Assembly: GCA_945906305.1 (NCBI GenBank)
Contig: CAMDQT010000016.1
Location: 1-64,000 of the forward strand
Direction: 5' to 3'
Origin: Ferrithrix thermotolerans DSM 19514
GTDB taxonomy: Bacteria; Actinomycetota; Acidimicrobiia; Acidimicrobiales; CAIXPF01
Length of the DNA: 64,000 nt
Shown: positions 16,103-24,450 of the stretch, one piece after another
Layout of the letters: each line of letters starts with the position of its first letter
Position numbering within the stretch: the first letter of the stretch is position 1
The notes under the pieces: model-generated
Database searches by the model: none
Seen by the model: the letters and a program-made list of their open reading frames with translations, nothing else
Told to the model about the DNA's origin: nothing
Program-made: the position numbers and the translations under genes

Positions 16103-17404
16103 ATGTCGTGGGATTTTGAGACCGACCCGCAGTTCGAGCAGGAACTGGACTGGGTGCGCGACTTCGTCCAGAGCGAGATCGCTCCGCTCGACCACATCGT
16201 GGCCAGCCCCTACGACTTGCGTGACCCCATCCGCCAGGCCGTCATCCCACCTCTGCAGCGCAAGGTCCGCGAGCGCGGCCTGTGGGCCTGCCACCTCGGC
16301 CCCGACCTCGGCGGCCCCGGCTACGGCCAGGTCAAGCTCGGCCTGCTCAACGAGATCCTCGGCACCGCCAAATGCGCGCCGGTGACCTTCGGTTGTCAGG
16401 CTCCCGATTCGGGCAACAGCGAAATCCTCGCCCATTACGGCACCACGGAACAGAAACAACGCTTTCTCGAACCGCTGCTACGCAACGAAATTGTGTCCTG
16501 CTTCTCAATGACCGAACCGCAGGGCGGGGCGGACCCCAAGGTGTTCACCTGCCGGGCCGAGCCCGACGGCGATGAGTGGGTCATCAACGGCGAGAAGTGG
16601 TTCTCCTCCAATGCGCGTTACGCCGACTTCTTCATCACCATGGTGGTGACAGACCCCGACAACCCGCCTTACCAACGCATGTCGATGTTCCTCATTCCCG
16701 CCGACACGCCCGGCATCATCGTCAAACGCAATGTCGCCCTCGGCTACCAAGCCGAACGCGAGGGCAGCCATGCCTACCTTGAGTACCGCGACGTACGGGT
16801 ACCCAAAGAGAACATGCTGGGCGAGCGGGGCGGCGCGTTCGTAGTGGCCCAGACCCGCCTCGGTGGCGGCCGTATCCACCATGCAATGCGCACCGTCGGC
16901 CAGGTCCGCAAGGCTTTCGACATGCTCTGCGAGCGGGCCGTCAGCCGTCACACCCAGGGCGAGATGCTCGGTCGCAAACAGATGGTCCAAGACATGGTCG
17001 CCCAGTCTTGGATCGACATCGAGTGTTTCCGGCTCCTGGTGTTGCAGACGGCGTGGAAGATCGACCGGTACAAGGATTACAAGCGGGTGCGCAAGGACAT
17101 CGCCGCCGTCAAGGCCCTCATGCCCAAGGTGTTCCACGACGTGGCGGCCCGAGCGCTGCAAATCCACGGCAGTCTCGGCGCATCCAACGAGATGCCTTTT
17201 GCCGCCATGGTCATCGAGTCCTTCCACATGGGACTGGCCGATGGCCCCACCGAGGTGCACAAGGCCACCCTGGCGCGTCTGGTGCTCTCCGAGTGCACCC
17301 CTACGAGTGGCCTGTTCCCGACCCAGCACACGTTGACCCTGCGCGACGCTGCCCGCGAGCGCTTCGCCGAACTGCTGGAGAATCAGGTGCTCGAGGAGGC
17401 CTGA
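16103..17404 (+). CDS. Acyl-CoA dehydrogenase
   Basis: 433 residues with the full acyl-CoA dehydrogenase fold: an N-terminal helical domain, a middle beta domain (SMTEPQGGADPKVF, EWVINGEKWFSSNA) and a C-terminal helical domain (QIHGSLGASNEMPFAAM, GPTEVHKATLARL). The enzyme would oxidise an acyl-CoA at C2-C3 using FAD and pass electrons to ETF. The FAD/substrate loop motifs resemble the ACAD10/11-like group. The ATG at 16103 has GAGGGGAA close upstream; the open frame extends far upstream only through the pseudogene region. Substrate chain length is not evident. Confidence 0.92.
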   Translation: MSWDFETDPQFEQELDWVRDFVQSEIAPLDHIVASPYDLRDPIRQAVIPPLQRKVRERGLWACHLGPDLGGPGYGQVKLGLLNEILGTAKCAPVTFGCQAPDSGNSEILAHYGTTEQKQRFLEPLLRNEIVSCFSMTEPQGGADPKVFTCRAEPDGDEWVINGEKWFSSNARYADFFITMVVTDPDNPPYQRMSMFLIPADTPGIIVKRNVALGYQAEREGSHAYLEYRDVRVPKENMLGERGGAFVVAQTRLGGGRIHHAMRTVGQVRKAFDMLCERAVSRHTQGEMLGRKQMVQDMVAQSWIDIECFRLLVLQTAWKIDRYKDYKRVRKDIAAVKALMPKVFHDVAARALQIHGSLGASNEMPFAAMVIESFHMGLADGPTEVHKATLARLVLSECTPTSGLFPTQHTLTLRDAARERFAELLENQVLEEA

Positions 17405-17445
17405 GCCCCATTCAGCGCGCCGCCGCCCTCAGCGGCAGGCGTTGC

Positions 17446-18219
17446 TCAGCGCAAGTTCACCCGCAACCCACCAAGTACTACCTGGTGGTCGTGGACATAG
17501 GCACCGCGAGCACGAGCCGCGTCGAGGATGGCGGTCCGGTCCACGACGGTGACATCGATACCGCCAAGGCCCTCGCCACGACCATCGGAGGCCACTACGA
17601 AACGGAGGGTCGCGTTGTCGAGTTCGACAATGGGGTTGGCGTCGGCATCGGCACCAACGGGCAGCTCCGCAATTGCGGCCCAACGTGCCGCCAGCGCAGC
17701 GGGGTCGGGGCTTTGCAACTCGGCCGCGGTAATCGATCCCACTCGCTCGAGGCGGCGGTAACGCTCCCAGCCTCGTCCCCCGGCTGGTTCCCACGGACCG
17801 TCGGGGTCGTGCGCGCCCTCCCCGACCATGGCGTCTATCTCGAAGAAGGAACCCCCGGTGTCCTTGGGATGCAGCTGCATACAGCGGTAGTCGCCGTGTT
17901 GCATCCCCCAGGCCTGGCGCACACCGAGCGCCTCCACTGTGGCTTGGCGTCGTGCGTGGTCGTCGCACTGGGTGATGACCATGTAGCCGCCGTCACCGCC
18001 GCGTCGTTCGAGGTAGCGGCCGGCGGTGGTGCCTTCCTGCACCGGGGCAACCACCTCGATGAACTGGTTACCCACCGTCATCAGCGAGTTGCGCAGACCG
18101 AATACCTTCACACTGGGATCCACGAAGCACACGTCGAGGCCGAGCACGGCCTTGAAGTCCTCAATCACCGGTTCAAGGTGCTCAGCGACCAAGGCAATCT
18201 GGCGAATTCGTAACCACAT
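17446..18219 (-). CDS. VOC-superfamily (glyoxalase-like) protein
   Basis: 257 residues. The N-terminal WLRIRQIALVAEHLEPVIEDFKAVLGLDV is the beta-alpha-beta opening of a vicinal-oxygen-chelate module, and NQFIEVVAPVQEGTTAGRYLERRGGDGGYMV completes the first unit. SFFEIDAM and a weaker second repeat follow. VOC proteins are metal-dependent lyases, isomerases or dioxygenases, or non-catalytic binding proteins. The metal ligands cannot be assigned with confidence here. GGGGAGG precedes the ATG on the minus strand. It is convergent with the acyl-CoA dehydrogenase gene. The function is unknown. Confidence 0.8.
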   Translation of the reverse strand: MWLRIRQIALVAEHLEPVIEDFKAVLGLDVCFVDPSVKVFGLRNSLMTVGNQFIEVVAPVQEGTTAGRYLERRGGDGGYMVITQCDDHARRQATVEALGVRQAWGMQHGDYRCMQLHPKDTGGSFFEIDAMVGEGAHDPDGPWEPAGGRGWERYRRLERVGSITAAELQSPDPAALAARWAAIAELPVGADADANPIVELDNATLRFVVASDGRGEGLGGIDVTVVDRTAILDAARARGAYVHDHQVVLGGLRVNLR

Positions 18220-18254
18220 ATCCCGTCCTCCCCTTCGCTCCGACGCCCGGGACC

Positions 18255-19397
18255 TTAACCTTCGACCAGGGAGCGAATGAGATCACAGATCTCCAGCGTC
18301 GTGCCCTGCCCTGGCGCGGGATAGGCCATCTTGTTGATGGTCAGGCCGACACCGAGACCGATCTCAGGGTCTGCGAACCCGACCGAGCCACCGGCACCGG
18401 GGTGACCAAAGGCGCTGTGGCGCGGGCCCATCGGGCCATGCACCAGGTTGCCCTGCAGATCGGAACCCAACCCGCCGAGAAAGAACCCGCAGTTCTTGCG
18501 GATCGGGGCCATCAGCACCCGATCGAGTTCGGCGGTGCGCAGCTGCGTCATGGCGGCGATACGACCCGGGCTAACCAGACGCACCCCGTCGATTTCGCCC
18601 CCATTCGCCAGGGCGCCGTACATCTTCGCCAGCGCCCGCCCGCTGAAGTGCCCGTTGGCGCCGGGCATGCATGCGCGCCGAAACGCCAGGTCGTTGAAGT
18701 GCGGCCACATACCTTTGGGCATGGCGGCATAGAACGGAGCGTCGTCAGGAATGGGCAGACCGTCGCCGGCGGCCAGGATGGCCAAAGTGGTCAGCCGGGC
18801 CTCAACCGCAGGGTCGGCGGGCAAACCCACGAAGAACTCGTCCGCCACGCCGAGGGGCTCGGCGATCTCGGTTCGGATCACCTCGCGGACATGACGTCCA
18901 CAGGCGCCGGCGATGATGGCGCCGGCGATCCAGCCATAGGTGACCGCGTGATAGCCGGTGGCCGTACCCGGTTCCCACGCGGGGATCGCATCCTCAAGGC
19001 GGGCAATGGCGGCGTCCCAGTCCGTCAAGTGCTCCGGTAGAACTGGATTGGGCAGGGCATGAAGACCGGCCTGGTGGCTCATCGCCTGGGCGACCGTGAG
19101 CCGATCCTTACCGTGGCGACCAAAGGCCGGCCAGTAGGTCACGACCGGGGCCTCGTAGTCCACGAGCCCCCGATCCGCGAGTTGGTGTAGCGCCAAGGCG
19201 GTGATGCCCTTGGTGGTGGAAAAGCTGAGGAAGAGCGAGTCAGGTTCCACCGGCCTGGCGTCATCGGGTCCCCGGGTCCCGGCGACAACGTCAAGCACCT
19301 TGTCCCCATGGACGTAGGCACACACCTGCACCCCGATCTGACGCCCTTGGGCGATTTGACGTTCGACAAGGTCCTGTACAGGCGCATTCAGATCCAC
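18255..19397 (-). CDS. Serine hydrolase of the beta-lactamase/EstB family
   Basis: 380 residues. The class C beta-lactamase-type nucleophile motif SxxK is at S60-T-T-K63, followed by MSHQAGLHALP, the tyrosine region YHAVTYGWIAG and the C-terminal HSAFGHPGAGGS. These mark the EstB-like esterase/beta-lactamase family, whose members are usually carboxylesterases with broad or unknown substrates. No signal peptide is visible, so it is probably cytoplasmic. The start is the GTG at 19397, chosen for lack of a better codon; the frame is open a little further upstream. No operon partner is clear. Confidence 0.85.
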   Translation of the reverse strand: MDLNAPVQDLVERQIAQGRQIGVQVCAYVHGDKVLDVVAGTRGPDDARPVEPDSLFLSFSTTKGITALALHQLADRGLVDYEAPVVTYWPAFGRHGKDRLTVAQAMSHQAGLHALPNPVLPEHLTDWDAAIARLEDAIPAWEPGTATGYHAVTYGWIAGAIIAGACGRHVREVIRTEIAEPLGVADEFFVGLPADPAVEARLTTLAILAAGDGLPIPDDAPFYAAMPKGMWPHFNDLAFRRACMPGANGHFSGRALAKMYGALANGGEIDGVRLVSPGRIAAMTQLRTAELDRVLMAPIRKNCGFFLGGLGSDLQGNLVHGPMGPRHSAFGHPGAGGSVGFADPEIGLGVGLTINKMAYPAPGQGTTLEICDLIRSLVEG

Positions 19398-19539
19398 ACC
19401 GAGATCTTGCCAGGACCGCAGCGGGCGCTGCCACGGCCAGGTCTCATACGGTGAGGTATGGCCAGGTCAAAACCAAGATGGGGCGCAGCAGGCGCGACGA
19501 CGGACACGGCCCCAGGGGTGAACGACGCGGCCGAAAACC

Positions 19540-20760
19540 TCAGCGAACGGCGAGGGCTTCGATCTCGACGAGATAGGCCGGATCGGCCAGCGCGGTGACG
19601 CCGACCATGGTCGCCGCGGCCTTGGGCATGGCCACCCCTGCGGCCTTCGCCGCCGCGGCACCGACACCAAACTGGGCCGACTTCTGCGGGTCGAGGCCGA
19701 CGATGTAGTAGGTCAGCCGCACCACGTCGCGCGGGTGCAGCCCGGCCGCAGCGAGGGCCCTCTCGACGTTGGCATAGGCCTGAGCGGTCTGTGCGGCAAG
19801 ATCACCGACGCCGACAATGTCTCCTGCCGCGTCACACGCCACCTGCCCCGCGATGCAGACGAGGCGGCCACCGGCCGACTCGACCGCATGAAAGATACCC
19901 GTCACCTTGACCAGCCCTTCGGGCGTCAGGCCACGAACCGCAGAACCGGTCGGTTCGGGCCGGTCCATCCAGGCGAAGTGGCTGCCCTGGCCCAGAGGCA
20001 CAAAGGAGGGGACGCGGCGCTCGACGAAGGCACCTATGCCTTCGATGACGTCGGCCTGGCCCATCGACTGGCCCATCAGCGAGTGCGAGTCGGCCAAGGC
20101 GCCGTCCCAATCCATCCACTCGTAGCGCTCGAGCTGGCGCTTGATGGTGGCCATTGAGGCCGGCGACACGTTGATCGCCAGGTCACGGGCATAAGCGAGA
20201 GCCTCCTCCAGCACGGTACCCGGCTCGCACACCCGGCTAACCAGGCCCATGGCCAGCGCCTCGGCCGCGGTGAACGTGCGGCCCGACAGCAACAGGTCCG
20301 TGGCCACAGCGCGGCCGACCAGGCGGGGCAGCATCCACGCGATGCCGTACTCCGCGACTAGGCCCCGGCGTGGAAACGCCGTGGTGAACTTGGCCGCCAC
20401 GTCCGCAAATCGCACGTCGCAATACAGCGCCTGCACCAGACCAACCCCGGCACAACCCCCGTTGATGGCGGCGATCAGCGGCTTGTTGATCCGACGGGCG
20501 ACGTCAACGGCGATCTTGGTGTTGGGCAACGGTTCGCTGCTCGCCCCAGGGCCGCCGGCGAGATCTGCTCCGGGACAGAACGCCTTGCCGGCTCCCGTGA
20601 TCACGATCGCCCGGGCGGCAACATCGTCCGAGGCTTGCAAGAGTCGGGTCAGAAAGGCGACTTCGAGGTCACCGTTCATGCCGTTGTTGCGCTCGGGGCG
20701 GTTGAGCGTCACCAGCGCCACACCATCGCGGACCTCGTAGAGGCAGAGCTGCTCGTTCAT
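19540..20760 (-). CDS. Enoyl-CoA hydratase (crotonase) fused to a C-terminal RidA domain
   Basis: 406 residues in two parts. Residues 1-260 are a crotonase: GAGKAFCPGADLAGG (55-70), the oxyanion-hole segment AAINGGCAGVGLVQA (97-111) and RRGLVAEYGIAW with its conserved acid (131-142). Residues 285-406 are a complete RidA/YjgF domain: VCIAGQVACDAAGDIVG, LAAQTAQAYANVERALAAAG, DVVRLTYYIV and the ending YLVEIEALAV. The RidA part lacks the arginine that canonical RidA uses to bind the imino-acid carboxylate (PKAAATMVGV at that place). There is no stop or frameshift at the junction. It is divergent from the alcohol dehydrogenase gene, whose operon contains a second RidA. The joint function is unknown. 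Confidence 0.9.
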   Translation of the reverse strand: MNEQLCLYEVRDGVALVTLNRPERNNGMNGDLEVAFLTRLLQASDDVAARAIVITGAGKAFCPGADLAGGPGASSEPLPNTKIAVDVARRINKPLIAAINGGCAGVGLVQALYCDVRFADVAAKFTTAFPRRGLVAEYGIAWMLPRLVGRAVATDLLLSGRTFTAAEALAMGLVSRVCEPGTVLEEALAYARDLAINVSPASMATIKRQLERYEWMDWDGALADSHSLMGQSMGQADVIEGIGAFVERRVPSFVPLGQGSHFAWMDRPEPTGSAVRGLTPEGLVKVTGIFHAVESAGGRLVCIAGQVACDAAGDIVGVGDLAAQTAQAYANVERALAAAGLHPRDVVRLTYYIVGLDPQKSAQFGVGAAAAKAAGVAMPKAAATMVGVTALADPAYLVEIEALAVR

Positions 20761-20842
20761 GGCTGTATCCTGTCAGGCCGCAACCCAACGCGCACCGCGG
20801 GAACACCGCTGGTGCTGCGGCGCCGACGAACCAGGAGTCTCC

Positions 20843-21895
20843 ATGCGTGCCGCCATCCTTCGACAGGGCCAAATGGTGATCGACGAGGTCGCCGAACCCG
20901 CCCCCGGACCGGGCCAGGTCCTGCTTGAGACCATCGCCTGTGGCATCTGTGGCAGTGACCTGCACTGTGCCCGTCATGCCCGCATCTTCACCGAGGCAGC
21001 CAAGGCGTCGGGTATGACTCTGTTCGCGTTCGACCCCGACCGCGACCTCGTGATGGGCCACGAGTTCTCCGCCCGGGTCCTCGAGTACGGCCCCACCATC
21101 GACGGCTCTGCCGCCCCACGACTCGCTCCCGGCACCGCCGTCGTCGCCCATCCACTGGTGCGCGACGGCAACCGGCCCTGCTCGGTTGGCTACCACAACG
21201 TCTTTCCCGGCGCGTTCGCCCAACGGCTGGTAGTGGACAGCGGAGGGGTGCTCGCCATACCCGACGGCACAGACCCCATCCACGCCGCGCTGTGCGAACC
21301 GCTTGCCGTGGGGCTGCACGCGGTCAACGCCTCAAGCGCCGTCGCCGCCGGCGGGGCCATCGTGGTGGGCTGCGGCCCGGTCGGCCTCGCGGTTATCGCC
21401 GCGCTGCGCCTGCAGGGTGTGGGGCGCATCGTCGCCGCCGACTTCTCGCCGATTCGTCGTCGATTCGCCGAGGTCATGGGCGCCGAGGTCGTGGTCGACC
21501 CGCGAGAACAACCAGCCGTGGACGCTTGGCGCGCCGCCGGCGGACGCGGTCCAGCGGTCATCTTCGAGGCCGTCGGCGTGCCAGGCATGATCGCCAGCAC
21601 CATGCGATCAGCACCCTCGCGCAGCGAGATCGTGGTGGTCGGGCTGTGTATGGAGCCCGACGTGATCGAGCCGACCATCGCCATCTCTCGCCAGCTCACC
21701 GTGAAGTTCGTTCTCGGCTGGAACGCCGAGGAGTTCGCCTCCAGCCTCGACGGCATCGCCTCGGGCCGCATCGACGTGGCCCCGCTGATCACCGGTCGGG
21801 TCGGCATCGAGGACACGGCAGAGGCATTTGCCACCCTGGCCCAACCCGAAGCGCACGTGAAGATCGTCGTCCAGCCGAACGGGCCGGCGGCTTGA
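20843..21895 (+). CDS. Medium-chain (zinc-type) alcohol/threonine dehydrogenase-like protein
   Basis: 350 residues. The catalytic-zinc motifs of the medium-chain dehydrogenases are present: CGICGSDLHC, MGHEFSARV and the later CEPLAVGLHA. The Rossmann motif VVGCGPVGLAVIAALRLQG binds NAD(P). The four-cysteine structural-zinc loop is absent, as in several subfamilies, since only one cysteine occurs between the two zinc-site segments. The ATG at 20843 has AGGAG at 20833-20837. The gene is followed after 17 bp by a RidA gene and is divergent from a crotonase-RidA fusion, so the three are probably one pathway. The substrate is unknown. Confidence 0.9.
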   Translation: MRAAILRQGQMVIDEVAEPAPGPGQVLLETIACGICGSDLHCARHARIFTEAAKASGMTLFAFDPDRDLVMGHEFSARVLEYGPTIDGSAAPRLAPGTAVVAHPLVRDGNRPCSVGYHNVFPGAFAQRLVVDSGGVLAIPDGTDPIHAALCEPLAVGLHAVNASSAVAAGGAIVVGCGPVGLAVIAALRLQGVGRIVAADFSPIRRRFAEVMGAEVVVDPREQPAVDAWRAAGGRGPAVIFEAVGVPGMIASTMRSAPSRSEIVVVGLCMEPDVIEPTIAISRQLTVKFVLGWNAEEFASSLDGIASGRIDVAPLITGRVGIEDTAEAFATLAQPEAHVKIVVQPNGPAA

Positions 21896-21912
21896 ATACC
21901 GAGGAGACCCCA

Positions 21913-22314
21913 ATGTCCCAGCTCCGACACATCCGGCCCCACGGCCTGGCCAACAGCCCGGCCTACACCCACGTCGTGGGCGCCCGCGGGGCCGAGACGC
22001 TCTACATTTCCGGTCAGGTCGCGGTAGATGCCAGCGGCGAGTCCGTCGGTTTCGATGACCTCGCGGCACAGACCGAACAGGTGATGCAGAACTTGCAGGC
22101 CGCGTTGGCCGCCGCGGGGGCCACCTTCGCCGATGTGGTGAAGATCACCACCTTCGTCGTGGACTACCAGCCCGAGGACCGTGCCGTCATCGCCGCGATC
22201 CGATCCAAGTACCTTCCCGCGGCACAGCCACCGGCGAGCACCCTGGTCGGGGTCTCGGCCCTAGCTGCACCGCAGTGGCGGATCGAGATCGAGGCCGTCG
22301 CCGTCATCGGCTGA
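21913..22314 (+). CDS. RidA/YjgF/YER057c family protein
   Basis: 133 residues, a single RidA domain: LYISGQVAVDASGESVG, LAAQTEQVMQNLQAALAAAGA, DVVKITTFVVDY and the terminal WRIEIEAVAV. Canonical RidA hydrolyses reactive enamine/imine intermediates to keto acids. Here the expected arginine in the late strand is replaced (PPASTLVGV), as in subfamilies without that activity. GAGGAG lies 7-12 nt before the ATG. It shares an operon with the dehydrogenase and resembles the RidA half of the fusion encoded upstream, suggesting duplication. Confidence 0.9.
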   Translation: MSQLRHIRPHGLANSPAYTHVVGARGAETLYISGQVAVDASGESVGFDDLAAQTEQVMQNLQAALAAAGATFADVVKITTFVVDYQPEDRAVIAAIRSKYLPAAQPPASTLVGVSALAAPQWRIEIEAVAVIG

Positions 22315-22365
22315 GGGGGCGGACCGCGGTCATCGACGGTGCCCGGCGCCCGAGCGCCCGATGCG

Positions 22366-22371
22366 TAACGT
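22366..22371 (+). promoter_or_regulatory. Candidate -10 (TAACGT) for the glycan operon
   Basis: TAACGT is followed after 7 nt by GTG at 22379. This favours that GTG over the ATG at 22361, which would place the hexamer inside the gene. Confidence 0.45.
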
Positions 22372-22378
22372 AAGCGCC

Positions 22379-23614
22379 GTGCCCACCCGCGATCGCCCCG
22401 CTGCTGCTGCGCCTGCTGCCGCCGCGGGGCGCCGCGGCGGCGGACGCGCCGCGGCCTGCTTTGTCGGCATGGCCGTTCTGCTCAGCGGCTGGATCTGGGT
22501 GGCCAATGCCTTTTTCGGCCACTCCAAGGAACATCCGCACGCCCGCTTTGCGGGGTCAAGCTGGCTCTCCGGCTGGGTCCAGTTCGATGCCTCGTGGTAC
22601 CGCGATATCGCCGAGCGCGGCTATGGCCTGATCGAGGGCCAGCAGTCCAACGTGGCCTTCTTCCCGTTGTACCCGGTGCTGATTCGGGCCTTGAAAGACC
22701 TGTTCGGATCGAGCTTCGGTGCTGGCATCGCCATCACCTTCGCCTGCGGCCTGGTGGCAGTGATGCTGTTCTGGCGCTGGTGCGGCGAGCGGCTCGATCC
22801 GGCAGCCCAAAAGCTCGCCCTGGCGTTGCTGCTGCTGTACCCCTACGCCTGGTACCTGTGCGGAGCCGTGTACGCCGACGCGCTATTCCTGGTCAGCACC
22901 ATCGCTGCGTTCAGCGCTCTGGAACGTGACCGCACCTTGGCTGCGGGCCTCTTGGGCGCGCTGGCCGCGGCCACCCGGCCCGTCGGCCCGGCAGTGGTTC
23001 TCGCGCTGGCGATCCGCCAAATTGAACGGCGCGGCGCGCTGCGAACCATCGAACGAACATGGCGGGGACGCACCTGGGAGCTGCCCGTCGGGATCTCGTG
23101 GAGAAGACTGCAGCCGCGAGACGGCCTCGTGCTGGTGTCTGCGGCAGGCTTTGTGGCCTACAGCGGCTATCTGTGGTGGCGGTGGGGCGACCCGCTGCTG
23201 TTTGCCAGCGTGCAGAAGTACTGGAAGCAACCGAGCGGACCGGTGACCTGGCTGAAACTACACCTGGCCGGGATTATTCTGCTCAAGTTCAAGGACCGCT
23301 GGCTGTACATCATCGGCTGTGTGCTGCAGGGCGCGCTGGCGATGGGCGCGCTCCTTGCGGTGCCCCGTATCCGGCGGAGCTTCGGCTGGGGTTACGCCAC
23401 CTTGGTCGCGGTTTCGCTGGCCATTCCGGTGCTGGGCAGCAAGGACTTCCAAGGTTTGGGCCGCTACCTGCTCGCGGCCTTCCCGTTGTTCGCGTGGGGC
23501 GGCTTGTGGTTGGCCGGCCAATCGCGGTGGACCCGCCGAGGACTGCTTATCGCTTCAGGCCTGACCTTGCTGCTCTGGAGCCACCTTTACGGCCGCGGCT
23601 ATTACGTGGCCTAG
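22379..23614 (+). CDS. PIG-V-like GT-C mannosyltransferase, integral membrane
   Basis: 411 residues with about nine hydrophobic segments. After the first membrane helix the extracytoplasmic loop carries FDASWYRDIAERGYG, the acidic WD/DxxWY-type motif of PIG-V-related GT-C glycosyltransferases. These use polyprenyl-phosphate-sugar donors at the membrane's outer face. AFFPLYPVLIRAL and AAATRPVGP are further family markers. The GTG at 22379 follows TAACGT by 7 nt and was preferred to the ATG at 22361. It heads a run of envelope-glycan genes. The GT2 gene immediately downstream could supply its lipid-linked sugar. Acceptor and sugar are unknown. Confidence 0.83.
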   Translation: MPTRDRPAAAAPAAAAGRRGGGRAAACFVGMAVLLSGWIWVANAFFGHSKEHPHARFAGSSWLSGWVQFDASWYRDIAERGYGLIEGQQSNVAFFPLYPVLIRALKDLFGSSFGAGIAITFACGLVAVMLFWRWCGERLDPAAQKLALALLLLYPYAWYLCGAVYADALFLVSTIAAFSALERDRTLAAGLLGALAAATRPVGPAVVLALAIRQIERRGALRTIERTWRGRTWELPVGISWRRLQPRDGLVLVSAAGFVAYSGYLWWRWGDPLLFASVQKYWKQPSGPVTWLKLHLAGIILLKFKDRWLYIIGCVLQGALAMGALLAVPRIRRSFGWGYATLVAVSLAIPVLGSKDFQGLGRYLLAAFPLFAWGGLWLAGQSRWTRRGLLIASGLTLLLWSHLYGRGYYVA

Positions 23615-23676
23615 AGCACCACTGGGCCCGGCGGGCCCCACCCGGCGCAGTCCCCGGCGAGGGCGAGGCGATCGCC

Positions 23677-23682
23677 TAGGCT
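23677..23682 (+). promoter_or_regulatory. Candidate -10 (TAGGCT) for leaderless GT2 gene
   Basis: TAGGCT lies 6 nt before GTG 23689, with no ribosome-binding site. It suggests a second promoter inside the glycan cluster. Confidence 0.4.
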
Positions 23683-23688
23683 TGCCCG

Positions 23689-24450
23689 GTGGGGCCACCC
23701 AGTTCCGACCTGCCGACAGTCCAGGGACTGTTCTCCTTCGTGTTCCCCATGTGGAACGAAGAGGCAATCATCGAGCGCACCGTCGCCGCGGCCTGCGAGG
23801 CAGGCCAACGGCTGGTGGCCGAAGGCGAGGTCGCCGCCTTCGAGATCGTGGTGGTGAACGACGCCTCAACGGACGCCACTGGCGCCATCGCTGACCGCTT
23901 GGCCCTCGAGGTGCCGAACCTTGTGGTCGTCCACCACCCCGCGAACCGCAAGCTCGGTGGCAGCCTACAAACGGCATTCGCCACCGCCCGGGGCGACTTC
24001 GTGCTCTACACCGACGCCGACCTTCCCTTCGACCTGCTCGACACCATCAAGGCCATGCGCCTGTTGCGTTTCTATGAGGCGGACGTCGTATCGGCCTACC
24101 GGTTCGATCGCACCGGCGAAGGGCCCCGCCGGGCGGTGTACAGCTATGCCTACAACACGCTGATCCGTCTGCTGTACGGGGTGCGGGTCCGCGACGTGAA
24201 CTTCGCCTTCAAATTGCTCCGTCGGACGGTGCTCGACAAGATCGAATTGCATAGCGAGGGCAGCTTCATTGACGCCGAGCTGCTCTGCAAAGCCAATGCG
24301 GCCGGCTTCCATACCATTCAGTTCGGCGTGGACTACTTCCCCCGCTCCCGAGGCGAGTCGACCCTGTCCTCTCCATCGGTGATCATCAAGATCCTGCGCG
24401 AGATGTACCAGCTGTACCCCGAGCTGAAGGCCGAACGCGCCGCTCGATGA
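23689..24450 (+). CDS. Family 2 glycosyltransferase (dolichol-phosphate-mannose-synthase-like)
   Basis: 253 residues, a single cytoplasmic GT-A domain. FVFPMWNEEAIIERTV opens the fold, IVVVNDASTDAT carries the nucleotide-sugar-binding Asp, VLYTDADLPF is the DxD motif, and DVNFAFKLLRRTVLDK matches polyprenyl-phosphate glycosyltransferases of the DPM1/GtrB group. Such enzymes transfer a sugar from a nucleotide sugar to polyprenyl phosphate. There is no C-terminal membrane region, so it resembles DPM1 rather than GtrB. The start is GTG 23689. Its last bases overlap the ChbG gene by 4 bp (ATGA). It plausibly makes the donor used by the PIG-V-like protein. Confidence 0.88.
   Translation: MGPPSSDLPTVQGLFSFVFPMWNEEAIIERTVAAACEAGQRLVAEGEVAAFEIVVVNDASTDATGAIADRLALEVPNLVVVHHPANRKLGGSLQTAFATARGDFVLYTDADLPFDLLDTIKAMRLLRFYEADVVSAYRFDRTGEGPRRAVYSYAYNTLIRLLYGVRVRDVNFAFKLLRRTVLDKIELHSEGSFIDAELLCKANAAGFHTIQFGVDYFPRSRGESTLSSPSVIIKILREMYQLYPELKAERAAR

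Noticed and set aside
16505-17329. 274-codon minus-strand open frame over the acyl-CoA dehydrogenase
   Set aside because: Shadow frame with no motifs; the plus-strand dehydrogenase is well supported.
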